Source: Candidatus Argoarchaeum ethanivorans (GTDB lineage: Archaea > Halobacteriota > Methanosarcinia > Methanosarcinales > EX4572-44). Taken from it: DNA of 6,795 nucleotides. The notes beneath the pieces were generated by a model, which made no database searches, was not told the DNA's origin, and saw nothing but the letters and a program-made list of their open reading frames with translations. Location: the NCBI GenBank assembly GCA_905067535.1, contig CAJHIR010000056.1, positions 1-6,795 on the forward strand, written 5' to 3'. This document shows, one piece after another, positions 1 to 6,795 of the stretch (positions within the stretch are counted from its first letter, which is position 1; every line of letters starts with the position of its first letter). The position numbers and the translations under genes are program-made.

Positions 1-82
1 CTAAATAGCTTACCTGATTTGTGAACATGCTAAATAACTGTTTGTGAGATAACCTATTCTCACCGCATAGATCACGTAGAAT

Positions 83-104
83 CGGGAGGCGCATCCCCCT
101 CTCG
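83..104 (-). terminator. Possible hairpin downstream of the CLC gene
   Basis: Fourteen bases after the CLC stop codon, two 7-base arms (83-89 and 98-104) can pair around an 8-base loop. On the transcribed minus strand the stem has one A-C mismatch and is otherwise GC-rich. Only a weak ATTCT follows it, not a real U-tract, so a role in termination is doubtful. Bases 1-82 hold only another small inverted repeat (44-49 with 58-63) and no gene that I can support. Confidence 0.2.
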
Positions 105-117
105 TGGAAATCTGTGT

Positions 118-1881
118 CTACTGTTTACTGCTGAGTTTTGCGTGCATGCGTATGATGTCTGACCTGGTCAGTATTCCAAGGAGCATTGTAGGATTATCCT
201 TTGATACAACGGGCAAGCGTCCAATATGGTGTTCTATGAGTTTGCGGTGTGCTATTTCAAGTGTTTCCTCAGGTGTTGCTGTGACGAGTTTTTCTGTCAT
301 TATTTCACCAACCGTGCATTTCTCCCGCTCCTCAAACGGGGTCTTTTCCGCATCTTCAAAAGTAACAATTCCAATAAGCTCATGGTTTTTAATTACCGGA
401 TACCCGGTGTGTCCATAGGTGCGAATGAGATCCAGCACAAGATGTACACTCTTATCAGGTGTTATAGTGATGATATCTTTATTCATCGCTTTGCCAACGC
501 TGCTTGTCTCAAGTATATTCACAGTAAGTTCCCTGCGATGTGCTGGCGAGTCTGCACGACTTGGGGCCTGTTTTTCATATATGGTTTTTGTGCCGGTGAG
601 TATGTAGGCGGTCGTTGATGCGACCATCAATGGTGCCAACAGATGATAGCTTCCTGTAAGCTCTGAGACCATGACAATACCAGCAATAGGCACTTTTGCA
701 ACCCCAGCAAGCATGGCAGTCATTCCCACAAGAACGTAGGACTCTGGCTGCGATATGAGGGTCGGGAATAAGATGTCTGCTGCTATTCCAAAAGCTCCCC
801 CAACCATGGCACCTATAACAAGAGACGGGGCAAACACTCCCCCGCTCCCACCTGAGCTTATGGTAAACGACGTTGCAAGAATTTTAAGAACCACAAGAAA
901 CAGCATAGCCGATATTAAAAGCTCTCCATTGATGGCGGATTGTATGAGCCCGTAACCGGTACTTAACACATCAGGGTAAAAGTATGCCATAATGCCAAGC
1001 AGAAGACCCCCGATTGCCGGCTTATAATGATTCTTTACTCTGAGTGGTTTAAATATGTAATCCCTCACACCATAGAATGTTTTGATATATACGATACCTA
1101 CATAAGCACATACACCTCCAAGAAAACTGTAAAACAGAAGTTCCAATGGATGCGAAAACATGAAATCAGGAGTATTGAACAGAGACCCCCATCCAAAGAA
1201 ATAGGTGAACACAGAGTACGCTATAGTGGAAGAAACGAATGCCGGAACAATCCCCTCGGTTTCCATATCACGCTGGTACAATACCTCAAGAGCAAAGAGC
1301 ACCCCACCAAAAGGAGCACGAAAAATGCTCCCGATCCCGGCAGCAGTACCACAGATAAGCATGATCCTCCGATCCCTGTCAGATAGTGATAAATAATCGG
1401 CAAAAGCTGAGCCAAAACCAGCGCCAATTTGTGCTATTGGCCCCTCTCTTCCAGCACTACCACCTGTCCCAATGGTTATGGCAGAAGCTATTGTTTTTAC
1501 GATTGGAACCCTGTGTCGTATGATGCCTCTGTTCTGGTTGTAAGCCTCTATCACAGCGTCTGTGCCGTGTCCTTCTGCTTCAGGTGCAAAGGTGTAGATG
1601 ATAATTCCTGTGATAAGCCCACCAACGGCCGGGATGAAGAGTAGTAGTAGTCTGTTTGGACTACTAACTGCCTCAAAAAACAGGGTTGACTCTCCACCTG
1701 CTGATGTTGGATAGTAACCCGCGATACCACCAAGGGTTAAGTGAGTTATAATTGAAAGTGCTGTATAGAAAGCCACTGCTCCGAGACCGGCAACTATCCC
1801 TATGACTATGCCATATAATGTCCACATATGCAGCTGTTTCAGTTGTGCGGTCTCAAAAAAACGTTTTATACTATGTATCAT
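118..1881 (-). CDS. CLC-family chloride channel/transporter with C-terminal CBS domain pair
   Basis: This is a 587-residue integral membrane protein that moves chloride (or a similar anion) across the cytoplasmic membrane as a dimer. The CLC core spans about residues 20-430. Its selectivity-filter motifs are visible: GHGTDAV at 104-110 in place of the E. coli GSGIP segment, GREGP at 144-148 with the gating glutamate E146, GGVFAP at 347-352, and the pore tyrosine Y435 in TIYEK. The helix that carries the proton-path glutamate in E. coli ClC reads FALEVL, so valine (V200) takes that place, as in true channels. Two CBS domains follow at about 464-515 and 524-580; in this family they sense adenine nucleotides or ionic strength. 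The ATG at 1881 gives the conserved N-terminal IKRFFE...LKQLHMW start, but no Shine-Dalgarno sequence precedes it. It is divergent from radC and has no functional link to the restriction operon. The family call is firm; channel versus H+ antiporter is inferred from one residue. Confidence 0.95.
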   Translation of the reverse strand: MIHSIKRFFETAQLKQLHMWTLYGIVIGIVAGLGAVAFYTALSIITHLTLGGIAGYYPTSAGGESTLFFEAVSSPNRLLLLFIPAVGGLITGIIIYTFAPEAEGHGTDAVIEAYNQNRGIIRHRVPIVKTIASAITIGTGGSAGREGPIAQIGAGFGSAFADYLSLSDRDRRIMLICGTAAGIGSIFRAPFGGVLFALEVLYQRDMETEGIVPAFVSSTIAYSVFTYFFGWGSLFNTPDFMFSHPLELLFYSFLGGVCAYVGIVYIKTFYGVRDYIFKPLRVKNHYKPAIGGLLLGIMAYFYPDVLSTGYGLIQSAINGELLISAMLFLVVLKILATSFTISSGGSGGVFAPSLVIGAMVGGAFGIAADILFPTLISQPESYVLVGMTAMLAGVAKVPIAGIVMVSELTGSYHLLAPLMVASTTAYILTGTKTIYEKQAPSRADSPAHRRELTVNILETSSVGKAMNKDIITITPDKSVHLVLDLIRTYGHTGYPVIKNHELIGIVTFEDAEKTPFEEREKCTVGEIMTEKLVTATPEETLEIAHRKLIEHHIGRLPVVSKDNPTMLLGILTRSDIIRMHAKLSSKQ

Positions 1882-1908
1882 AATGTTTTAAGTTTCTTAG
1901 TGTAGTAG

Positions 1909-1934
1909 TTGCATTTAATAAAAAACTTATGCAA
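1909..1934. promoter_or_regulatory. Divergent intergenic promoter/operator candidate (TATA-like box inside an inverted repeat)
   Basis: In the spacer between the CLC gene and radC, TTGCAT (1909-1914) and ATGCAA (1929-1934) form perfect 6-base inverted arms around an AT-only core with one C. On the minus strand the core reads TTTATTAAA (1922-1914), which resembles an archaeal TATA box. Its centre lies about 37 bases before the CLC start, which would leave a leader of about 10 bases and fits the missing Shine-Dalgarno sequence. The same stretch on the plus strand (TTTAATAAA) could serve radC with a leader of some 40-65 bases. A bacterial sigma-70 pair is not obvious. This is a positional inference; an AT-rich spacer produces such matches by chance. 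Confidence 0.3.
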
Positions 1935-2007
1935 ATCTCAACGTTTAGATACCCGGTGAAGACCAATAACAATCGAATCGTACGTGTTAAAAATTCAATA
2001 TAATTTT

Positions 2008-2679
2008 ATGAGAATAAAAGACATCTCAAAAGAGAACAGACCAAGAGAACGATTTTTAAAAGCGGGAGCGTCCGGTTTAAGTGATGCTGAACTACTTGCA
2101 GTTATTCTCCAGACTGGTACCAGAGATGAAAATGTGATCGACATGTCCAACAGACTAATCTCAAAATACGGGTTGGACAAACTATCAGACTTATCATTAA
2201 AAGAGCTTCAGGAGATTAAGGGGATTGGGCCTGCAAAAGCAATGCAAATTAAGGCTTTGTTTGAGTTTAACAAACGGCATGCAATATCAAAAAGAGAGGA
2301 AAAGCCAATAAAATGCGCCAAGGATGTATACGACTATGCCCTGCCGTTACTGTCAGGAAAAGATAAGGAACACTTCATGATTCTTCATCTTGACGCAAAG
2401 AACAAGGTAATCAAGGATGAAATTATTTCTATCGGGACTCTTAATGCCTCGTTAGTCCATCCAAGAGAAGTTTTCAAATCCGCGATAAAAGAAAGCGCAA
2501 ATGCGATTGTTCTGGTGCATAATCACCCGAGTGGGGATGCAGAACCTTCAAAAGTAGATGAGGATGTTACAAACAGATTAAATGAAACAGGGAAGCTTCT
2601 AAAAATTAAGATTGTAGACCACGTCATAATAGGAAAAGACAATTATTATAGCTTTAAGGAGAATGAAAAACTAAATTAA
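2008..2679 (+). CDS. radC: RadC-family JAB/MPN domain protein (UPF0758)
   Basis: The protein has 223 residues from the ATG at 2008; a GTG at 1984 would add eight residues. I prefer 2008 because MRIKDISKENRPRERFLKAG is the standard beginning of the family, and the extra MLKIQYNF is not. No Shine-Dalgarno sequence supports either start. Numbering from the GTG, the N-terminal part carries a helix-hairpin-helix-like segment (LQEIKGIGPAKAMQIKA, about 75-91). The C-terminal JAB/MPN metalloprotease-like domain (about 108-228) has the full JAMM set: E146, H179 and H181 in HNHPSGD, S189 and D192. Despite the historical name, a DNA-repair role is not established; in bacteria, relatives are common on mobile and defence islands. 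Here it ends 18 bases from the convergent hsdR stop, so the two genes are neighbours but not co-transcribed. The length is normal and the active site looks intact. Confidence 0.93.
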   Translation: MRIKDISKENRPRERFLKAGASGLSDAELLAVILQTGTRDENVIDMSNRLISKYGLDKLSDLSLKELQEIKGIGPAKAMQIKALFEFNKRHAISKREEKPIKCAKDVYDYALPLLSGKDKEHFMILHLDAKNKVIKDEIISIGTLNASLVHPREVFKSAIKESANAIVLVHNHPSGDAEPSKVDEDVTNRLNETGKLLKIKIVDHVIIGKDNYYSFKENEKLN

Positions 2680-2697
2680 TTAAACGGCGGCAGAAAC

Positions 2698-5600
2698 TTA
2701 TGCCAAATTTCCACACGTCAGCTTAGCTTGTTTCAATACAAGTTCTGTAGCAATCTTTTGCTTATCCGGCGGATAACCATATTTTCTAAGTAATCTTTTT
2801 ATATAAACCCTTAATTTAGCCTGGATATTTTCCCTTAATGTCCAATCAATGGATATATTATTTTTTATTGTTTTGCTCAATTCTGTAGCCATTTTTCTTA
2901 AAGTCTCATCTCCTAAAACCTGAACGGCGCTATCGTTATCTGCCAGTGCGTCATAGAAGGCAAGCTCTTCTTCAGTTAAATTTAACTGCTCCCCACGATT
3001 TTTATCATCTCTTATCTTCTTTGCCAAATTCACTAATTCTTCGATTACCTGAGCGGTTTCAATGTTTCTGTTTTGGTATCGTTTAACGGTTCTTTCGAGC
3101 ATTTCGGCAAAAGACCTGGCTTGCACAATGTTTCTCTTTTGCATTGTTTTGATTTCATCATTGAGCAGTTTTTTTAATGTTTCTAACGCCAGGTTCTTAT
3201 GTTCCATGCCCTTAATATCTGCAAGGAATGTATCCGACAATATTGATACTTCGGGTTTCTTTAATCCTGCTGCTTTGAAAATATCAACTACTTCTTCAGT
3301 GGCTATTGCTTTGGATACGATCTGCTTAATCGCAGAATCTAATTGTTCTTCGCTTTTACCTCTGGTAACTATAGTTTTAGCTAAAGACGCTTTAACAGCC
3401 TGGAAAAAGCCAACTTCATCGCGGATTTTTAGTGCCGCTTCATTTGGGACAGCTAAGGCAAATGCTTTTGAAAGTTCCGTCACATATTTCAGTAGTCTTT
3501 CCTTGCCATCATTTTGTTTTAGAATATGGTCAATAGCAGCAGGAATTAATGCCATTTTCTCGTTTGGCGTGCCGGTAAAGAATTTTTTATAGTTAAAGCC
3601 GTGGAATAAATTAACCAGAATCTCATATTTTTCCAGCATTACGTTAACAGCATCTTCCTGGTTGAATGTAGGTCTGCCTTTGCCGCCGCTTTCCGTGTAA
3701 GTGGCTAAAGCATCCCTTAAGTCAGGGGCAACGCCTAAATAATCAACAATTAATCCTCCGGGCTTATCTTTGAAGACCCTGTTGACTCTTGCGATAGCCT
3801 GCATTAATCCATGACCACGCATTGGTTTATCAAAATACATTGTGTGCAAGCTTGGTGCATCAAAACCGGTAAGCCACATATCCCTGACAATTGCAATCGT
3901 AAATGGGTCTTCCGGGTCTTTGAATCTTTCTGCAAGTTCTCTTCTTCGCGGTTTGGTTCTTACATGCTCCTGCCAACCTTGCGGGTCAGAAGCAGAACCG
4001 GTCATAATTACCTTGATAATACCTCTGTCATCTTCCTTACTGTACCAATCGGGTTTTAGTTTGACTATTTCATTATGTAAGTCAACGCAAATACGCCGGC
4101 TCATACAAACTATCATGGCTTTGCCTTCCATTGCTTCCTGTCTCTGTTCAAAATGTTTAACGATATCCATTGACATCAGGTGGATTCTTTTTTTACTGCC
4201 GACTACAGCCTCTAATTGCGCCCATTTTGATTTTAATCTCTCTTTTTTGTAGATTTCTTCGTTTTCGGTGACTTCTTCAAATTCAGGGTTAATCTTCGGT
4301 CTTTCTTCTTCTTTTAGCTTTATTGGCGCTAATCTGCTTTCGTAATAGATTCTTACTGTTGCCCCGTCTTCTACTGACTGCTGTATGTCGTAAATATCAA
4401 TATAATCACCAAAGACCGCGGGCGTGCTCCTGTCAGAAAGTTCGATAGGCGTGCCGGTAAACCCAATAAATGAAGCATTTGGCAGTGCATCCCTAATATG
4501 CCTTGCAAAGCCGTTAATAAACTCATACTGGCTCCTGTGAGCTTCGTCTGCAATTACGATTATGTTTTTCCTTTCTGACAGAACAGGATAGGTTCCCCTT
4601 TTTTGTTCGGGGAAGAATTTTTGGATTGTTGTGAACACTATGCCGCCAGAAGCCACGTTCAGGCTCTTCTTAAGGTCTTCCCGGTCTTTTGCCTGAGTTG
4701 GTGACTGTCTTAGTAATGATCCGGAAGCGCTGAATGTATTAAATAACTGGTCATCCAGGTCGTTTCGGTCGGTTAATACAACAATTGTCGGATTTTCCAG
4801 CTTTTTATTGAGGATTAGCTTTCCCGTATAGAAAACCATTGTAAGGCTTTTGCCAGAACCCTGGGTGTGCCAGACAACACCAACTCTTTTGTCTTTGTTG
4901 ATGGCTTCTATTGTCTTCTTAATTGCCTTGTTTGTCGTGTGGTACTGGTGATAAGCAGCCAGTATCTTGGTAGTTTGATGGCGCCTTTTTTCAAATGTAA
5001 TGAAATTCCTGATTAAATCCAGGCATCTTCCCTTTTCGAACATCCCCTGCAAGAGAACCTGCAATTGCGGTAAAGCCCCTGGTGCGAGTTCTTTTCCGTC
5101 TATTGTTTTCCATGGCAGAAACCATTCCTGATTGGAAGTGATAGTTCCAGCCCTTGCCTGTGTCCCGTCACTCACCACTAATAATTCGTTATATGTGAAC
5201 AGGGACGGAATCTCTTCTTTATACGTTTGCAATTGACGATATGCAGACCAGATTGTTGCGTCTTCATCAGCAGGATTCTTTAATTCAATTACTGCCAACG
5301 GCAGACCATTTACAAACAAGACAATGTCAGGTCTCCGGTTGTGGTTACCGCAGGTAACGGTGAACTGGTTTACCGCTAAAAAATCGTTGTTTTCAGGATT
5401 TTCAAAATCAAATATTCTTACAGTGTCCCCTTTTATTCTACCTTCGTGCCGGTATTCCACATCCACACCATTAACCAGGTAATTATGGAAGTTTTTATTA
5501 TTGGTTACTAATTCAGGGCTTTCTGTTCTGAGAATCTGTTTGATTGCTTGTTCTTTTGCCTCGCCTGGAATAGTTGGGTTGAATTTGTCTATTGCTTCTT

Positions 5601-5754
5601 TTAGCCGTTCAACCAAAATAACAGTTTCATAACTGCTTCGTTCCAGATTTTCCCCGTCAGGCGAAATGTCGGGACCGTGAAGTATTTCGTAGCCTAAACC
5701 ATCTAATACCTCAAGTGCGGCTTCTTCAATGTGTGATTCTGTTATGTGTGGCAT
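2698..5754 (-). CDS. hsdR: Type I restriction enzyme R subunit (motor and endonuclease)
   Basis: This is a full-length R subunit of 1018 residues. With an HsdM2-HsdS complex it translocates unmethylated DNA using ATP and cuts it. The N-terminal nuclease domain (about 1-260) has the PD-(D/E)xK residues D143 (RPDIVLF) and E157/K159 (IELKN), plus the QxxxY element at 174-178 (QLQTY). The SF2 motor follows: Walker A HTQGSGKS at 296-303, DEAH at 403-406, FTGTP at 432-436, and motif [11 protein letters not shown] at 652-660. The last roughly 300 residues are the helical C-terminal region that docks on the methylase complex (EcoEI_R_C-like). The ATG at 5754 gives the usual [17 protein letters not shown] beginning and has GAGGT 8 bases upstream. 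All motifs are intact, so the gene looks functional. It is the last gene of a minus-strand operon, just after an hsdS tail remnant and a DUF4868 gene; hsdM and a complete hsdS must lie outside the window if the system works. Confidence 0.97.
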   Translation of the reverse strand: MPHITESHIEEAALEVLDGLGYEILHGPDISPDGENLERSSYETVILVERLKEAIDKFNPTIPGEAKEQAIKQILRTESPELVTNNKNFHNYLVNGVDVEYRHEGRIKGDTVRIFDFENPENNDFLAVNQFTVTCGNHNRRPDIVLFVNGLPLAVIELKNPADEDATIWSAYRQLQTYKEEIPSLFTYNELLVVSDGTQARAGTITSNQEWFLPWKTIDGKELAPGALPQLQVLLQGMFEKGRCLDLIRNFITFEKRRHQTTKILAAYHQYHTTNKAIKKTIEAINKDKRVGVVWHTQGSGKSLTMVFYTGKLILNKKLENPTIVVLTDRNDLDDQLFNTFSASGSLLRQSPTQAKDREDLKKSLNVASGGIVFTTIQKFFPEQKRGTYPVLSERKNIIVIADEAHRSQYEFINGFARHIRDALPNASFIGFTGTPIELSDRSTPAVFGDYIDIYDIQQSVEDGATVRIYYESRLAPIKLKEEERPKINPEFEEVTENEEIYKKERLKSKWAQLEAVVGSKKRIHLMSMDIVKHFEQRQEAMEGKAMIVCMSRRICVDLHNEIVKLKPDWYSKEDDRGIIKVIMTGSASDPQGWQEHVRTKPRRRELAERFKDPEDPFTIAIVRDMWLTGFDAPSLHTMYFDKPMRGHGLMQAIARVNRVFKDKPGGLIVDYLGVAPDLRDALATYTESGGKGRPTFNQEDAVNVMLEKYEILVNLFHGFNYKKFFTGTPNEKMALIPAAIDHILKQNDGKERLLKYVTELSKAFALAVPNEAALKIRDEVGFFQAVKASLAKTIVTRGKSEEQLDSAIKQIVSKAIATEEVVDIFKAAGLKKPEVSILSDTFLADIKGMEHKNLALETLKKLLNDEIKTMQKRNIVQARSFAEMLERTVKRYQNRNIETAQVIEELVNLAKKIRDDKNRGEQLNLTEEELAFYDALADNDSAVQVLGDETLRKMATELSKTIKNNISIDWTLRENIQAKLRVYIKRLLRKYGYPPDKQKIATELVLKQAKLTCGNLA

Positions 5755-5755
5755 T

Positions 5756-5845
5756 TTATTCTACCTCAATAGGAACTCTTATTTTGCCTGACATAAGTTT
5801 TGGAAGGAGTGAATTGCGGATTCTATAGTTTTGTAGCTCATTTCT
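5756..5845 (-). pseudogene. C-terminal remnant of a type I specificity subunit gene (hsdS tail)
   Basis: Reading the minus strand in the frame that ends with TAA at 5758-5756 gives about 29 sense codons after an in-frame TGA at 5848-5846. They begin RNELQNYRIRN and end [17 protein letters not shown]. The LLPKLMSG(K/E)IRV ending, after a charged helix with a leucine or arginine pattern, is a highly characteristic C-terminus of HsdS proteins, which set the DNA target of type I restriction-modification enzymes. The stop is one base before the hsdR ATG, the normal hsdS-hsdR arrangement. There is no start codon or Shine-Dalgarno sequence suited to this frame, and no target-recognition domain, so it cannot act as HsdS. 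The first codons overlap the last residues of the DUF4868 gene in another frame. I infer that it is left over from insertion or recombination at the hsdS 3' end; it could also be a duplicated copy of the tail of an intact hsdS upstream. Confidence 0.8.
5763..5767 (-). promoter_or_regulatory. Ribosome binding site of hsdR inside the hsdS tail remnant
   Basis: GAGGT on the minus strand sits 8 bases before the hsdR ATG, a good Shine-Dalgarno match and spacing. It lies within the Glu-Val codons of the hsdS remnant, four codons from its stop, so hsdR initiation was probably coupled to the end of HsdS translation in the ancestral operon. This also gives a reason for the short remnant to have been kept. 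Confidence 0.7.
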
Positions 5846-6782
5846 TCACTTTGGATCGTGCCTCGTATTTGGTATTGGTAATCTCAGAACGTACGTAATC
5901 GTCATCTAAAATTCGAAGGATTGTCCAGATGTTGTCTTTATTTACCACGACTTTCCCATTGTCATCAAATTCTAAATCCAATTTATATTTACCCACAACA
6001 TCTTTTATGTTGTTCTTACTCATTTTACTGAATTCGCCATTTTTAAGAAATCGTGCAAATTTCTTAATCATTCGACTATCATTTTTGCAGAAGTCGATAA
6101 ACACATCAATATCATTTAACAAATCCTTGTCGTCAATTTCTTTCTTTCTGCCATCCACTTCTTTCTCATAAAAATCAACAAAGCTAAACATAGATTCAAA
6201 TTTTGATCTGTTGAAAATGAAAACCTGCACTTGTGACTGGTCATCTCCTTCTTTTAAAAGAAGTGCAGCATCATATATCTCATCTATCGCCATTATTTTA
6301 TAATTCAATCTTTGAAAACTTCCTTCGTCGTTGAGTATCATTGAGAGTTTTCCCTTTTCTAACAGTTTTTTCGGGGTGTATTTCCTGAATAAAAACAGGG
6401 CGTTGTTTCTACTATCTTCTATTTTTACAATATATCCAAAAATTTTATTAGTTTTTGTGTCTTCAAAAACTTCAACAGAGGTTGAAACTTCTATTAGTAG
6501 CTTAGATAAATAGGGAACATCGTTTTTGTTTATTTTCTCCACATGGCGTTTATCCGAATATGGCACAATCCCATAGTCTATGTACTCTGGGTCATCATTT
6601 AATATTGATATAATCTGTTGGAGTCCCACATCAACAAGTTCTTTTCCTATTTCTATGGTTATTGTGGTCTTTAAGGTATTATAATTAACCTCTTTTGTTC
6701 TCTGGTTTTTATCCCTCTCTATGAAGTATAGTTTTGCATTCTTCGGTTCTACCCCTTCCAGATATGTTTTTATTTCTATCAT
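5838..6782 (-). CDS. DUF4868 protein, related to KwaB of the Kiwa anti-phage system
   Basis: The product has 314 residues, close to the length of known KwaB proteins. The recognisable DUF4868 core runs from about residue 100 to the end: FGYIVKIEDSRNNALFLFRKYTPKKLL (residues 115-141 region, with the FRKY-P-KLL pattern), MAIDEIYDAALL (164-175), VFIFNRSKFESMFSF (187-201), and the C-terminal WTILRILDDDYVRSE plus YEARSK (286-311). The first 100 residues are less conserved. There are no membrane segments or signal peptide; the protein is rich in Lys, Asp and Glu. In Kiwa, KwaB works with the membrane protein KwaA and its DUF4868 region is linked to DNA binding; I infer only a defence role here. The gene is distinctly AT-rich compared with hsdR, and its stop overlaps the start of an hsdS tail remnant 84 bases before hsdR, suggesting insertion into the operon. 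DUF4868 genes also occur in type I operons without kwaA, so this may be a restriction accessory and not a full Kiwa system. Confidence 0.8.
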   Translation of the reverse strand: MIEIKTYLEGVEPKNAKLYFIERDKNQRTKEVNYNTLKTTITIEIGKELVDVGLQQIISILNDDPEYIDYGIVPYSDKRHVEKINKNDVPYLSKLLIEVSTSVEVFEDTKTNKIFGYIVKIEDSRNNALFLFRKYTPKKLLEKGKLSMILNDEGSFQRLNYKIMAIDEIYDAALLLKEGDDQSQVQVFIFNRSKFESMFSFVDFYEKEVDGRKKEIDDKDLLNDIDVFIDFCKNDSRMIKKFARFLKNGEFSKMSKNNIKDVVGKYKLDLEFDDNGKVVVNKDNIWTILRILDDDYVRSEITNTKYEARSKVKK

Positions 6783-6795
6783 TCAATCGCCTCTA
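6779..6795 (-). other. Possible 3' end of an upstream gene overlapping the DUF4868 start (ATGA)
   Basis: On the minus strand, the frame GAG GCG ATT GAA TGA would end an upstream gene with residues E-A-I-E, its TGA overlapping the DUF4868 ATG as ATGA. This short tail resembles the I-E-V-E ending of the hsdS remnant near hsdR, so the upstream gene could be an intact hsdS. Two other frames also have stops here (TAG at 6795-6793, TGA at 6785-6783). Four codons are too few to decide. Confidence 0.22.
6790..6793 (-). promoter_or_regulatory. Ribosome binding site of the DUF4868 gene
   Basis: GAGG on the minus strand lies 7 bases before the ATG at 6782, supporting this start. No promoter is visible in the 13 bases left before the window edge, so the gene is probably read from an upstream operon promoter. 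Confidence 0.6.

Noticed and set aside
1027..1386. Plus-strand ORF of 119 codons
   Set aside because: It is antisense to the well-conserved CLC membrane core, with no recognisable domain and no ribosome binding site.
1636..1652. gtagtagtagt trinucleotide run in the CLC gene
   Set aside because: It encodes a run of leucines in a membrane helix (LLLLF, residues 78-82); it is ordinary hydrophobic coding sequence and not a repeat element.
1999..2004. TATAAT just before the radC ATG, as a bacterial -10 box
   Set aside because: It ends four bases before the start codon, so transcription would begin inside the gene, and no matching -35 is seen at the right distance.
1984..2007. GTG start adding eight residues to RadC
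   Set aside because: The added residues are not part of the conserved family N-terminus, while the ATG at 2008 begins exactly at it. Without SD evidence either way, conservation decides.
3062..3592. Plus-strand ORF of 176 codons
   Set aside because: It lies wholly antisense to hsdR, whose motifs and length leave no doubt. Its product is low-complexity Ser/Leu/Phe sequence, typical of a reverse-strand shadow.
5779..5841. Small ORF of 20 codons starting at the ATGA overlap with the DUF4868 stop (MSYKTIESAIHS...)
   Set aside because: It is out of frame with the clearly HsdS-like reading of the same bases, has no family resemblance, and its ATG is explained by chance overlap with the DUF4868 end.
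1..6795. CRISPR array, tRNA/rRNA gene, insertion sequence or transposase
   Set aside because: I see no regularly spaced repeats, no tRNA- or rRNA-like stretches, and no transposase motifs or terminal inverted repeats flanking any gene.

Overview
The window holds four intact protein genes and one gene remnant, and has two halves.

Left half (about 1-2700): a CLC-family chloride channel/transporter gene with a C-terminal CBS pair lies on the minus strand (1881 to 118). It is divergent from a radC-type JAB/MPN gene on the plus strand (best start 2008, stop 2679). The roughly 100-base spacer between them carries AT-rich TATA-like sequence inside a small inverted repeat. Neither gene has a visible Shine-Dalgarno (SD) sequence.

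Right half (about 2698-6795): the minus strand carries the downstream part of a type I restriction operon. In transcription order it holds a DUF4868 gene related to KwaB of the Kiwa anti-phage system (6782 to 5838), a short C-terminal remnant of an hsdS specificity-subunit gene (about 5845 to 5756), and a full-length hsdR motor/endonuclease gene (5754 to 2698). hsdR converges on radC with 18 bases between the stops. hsdM, a complete hsdS and any kwaA are not in the window; if present they lie upstream, beyond the right edge.

The most notable point is the junction at 5755-5850. The 83 bases between DUF4868 and hsdR still encode, in one open frame ending one base before the hsdR start, an HsdS-type tail ([17 protein letters not shown], then stop). 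The hsdR ribosome binding site lies inside this tail. The DUF4868 gene is much more AT-rich than hsdR and the CLC gene. The simplest reading is that the DUF4868 gene was inserted at, or recombined into, the hsdS-hsdR junction, leaving or duplicating the hsdS 3' end. This would place a Kiwa-like effector under the same transcription as a type I restriction enzyme.

Organism: the window has no rRNA or other marker gene. The CLC and RadC proteins look like those of archaea such as methanogens and relatives. The pattern of genes at transcript starts lacking an SD while internal operon genes have one (GAGG) also fits an archaeon, as does the TATA-like box. A bacterium is not excluded. By eye, GC is about 45-50% in the CLC gene, about 40-45% in radC and hsdR, and about 30% in the DUF4868 gene.
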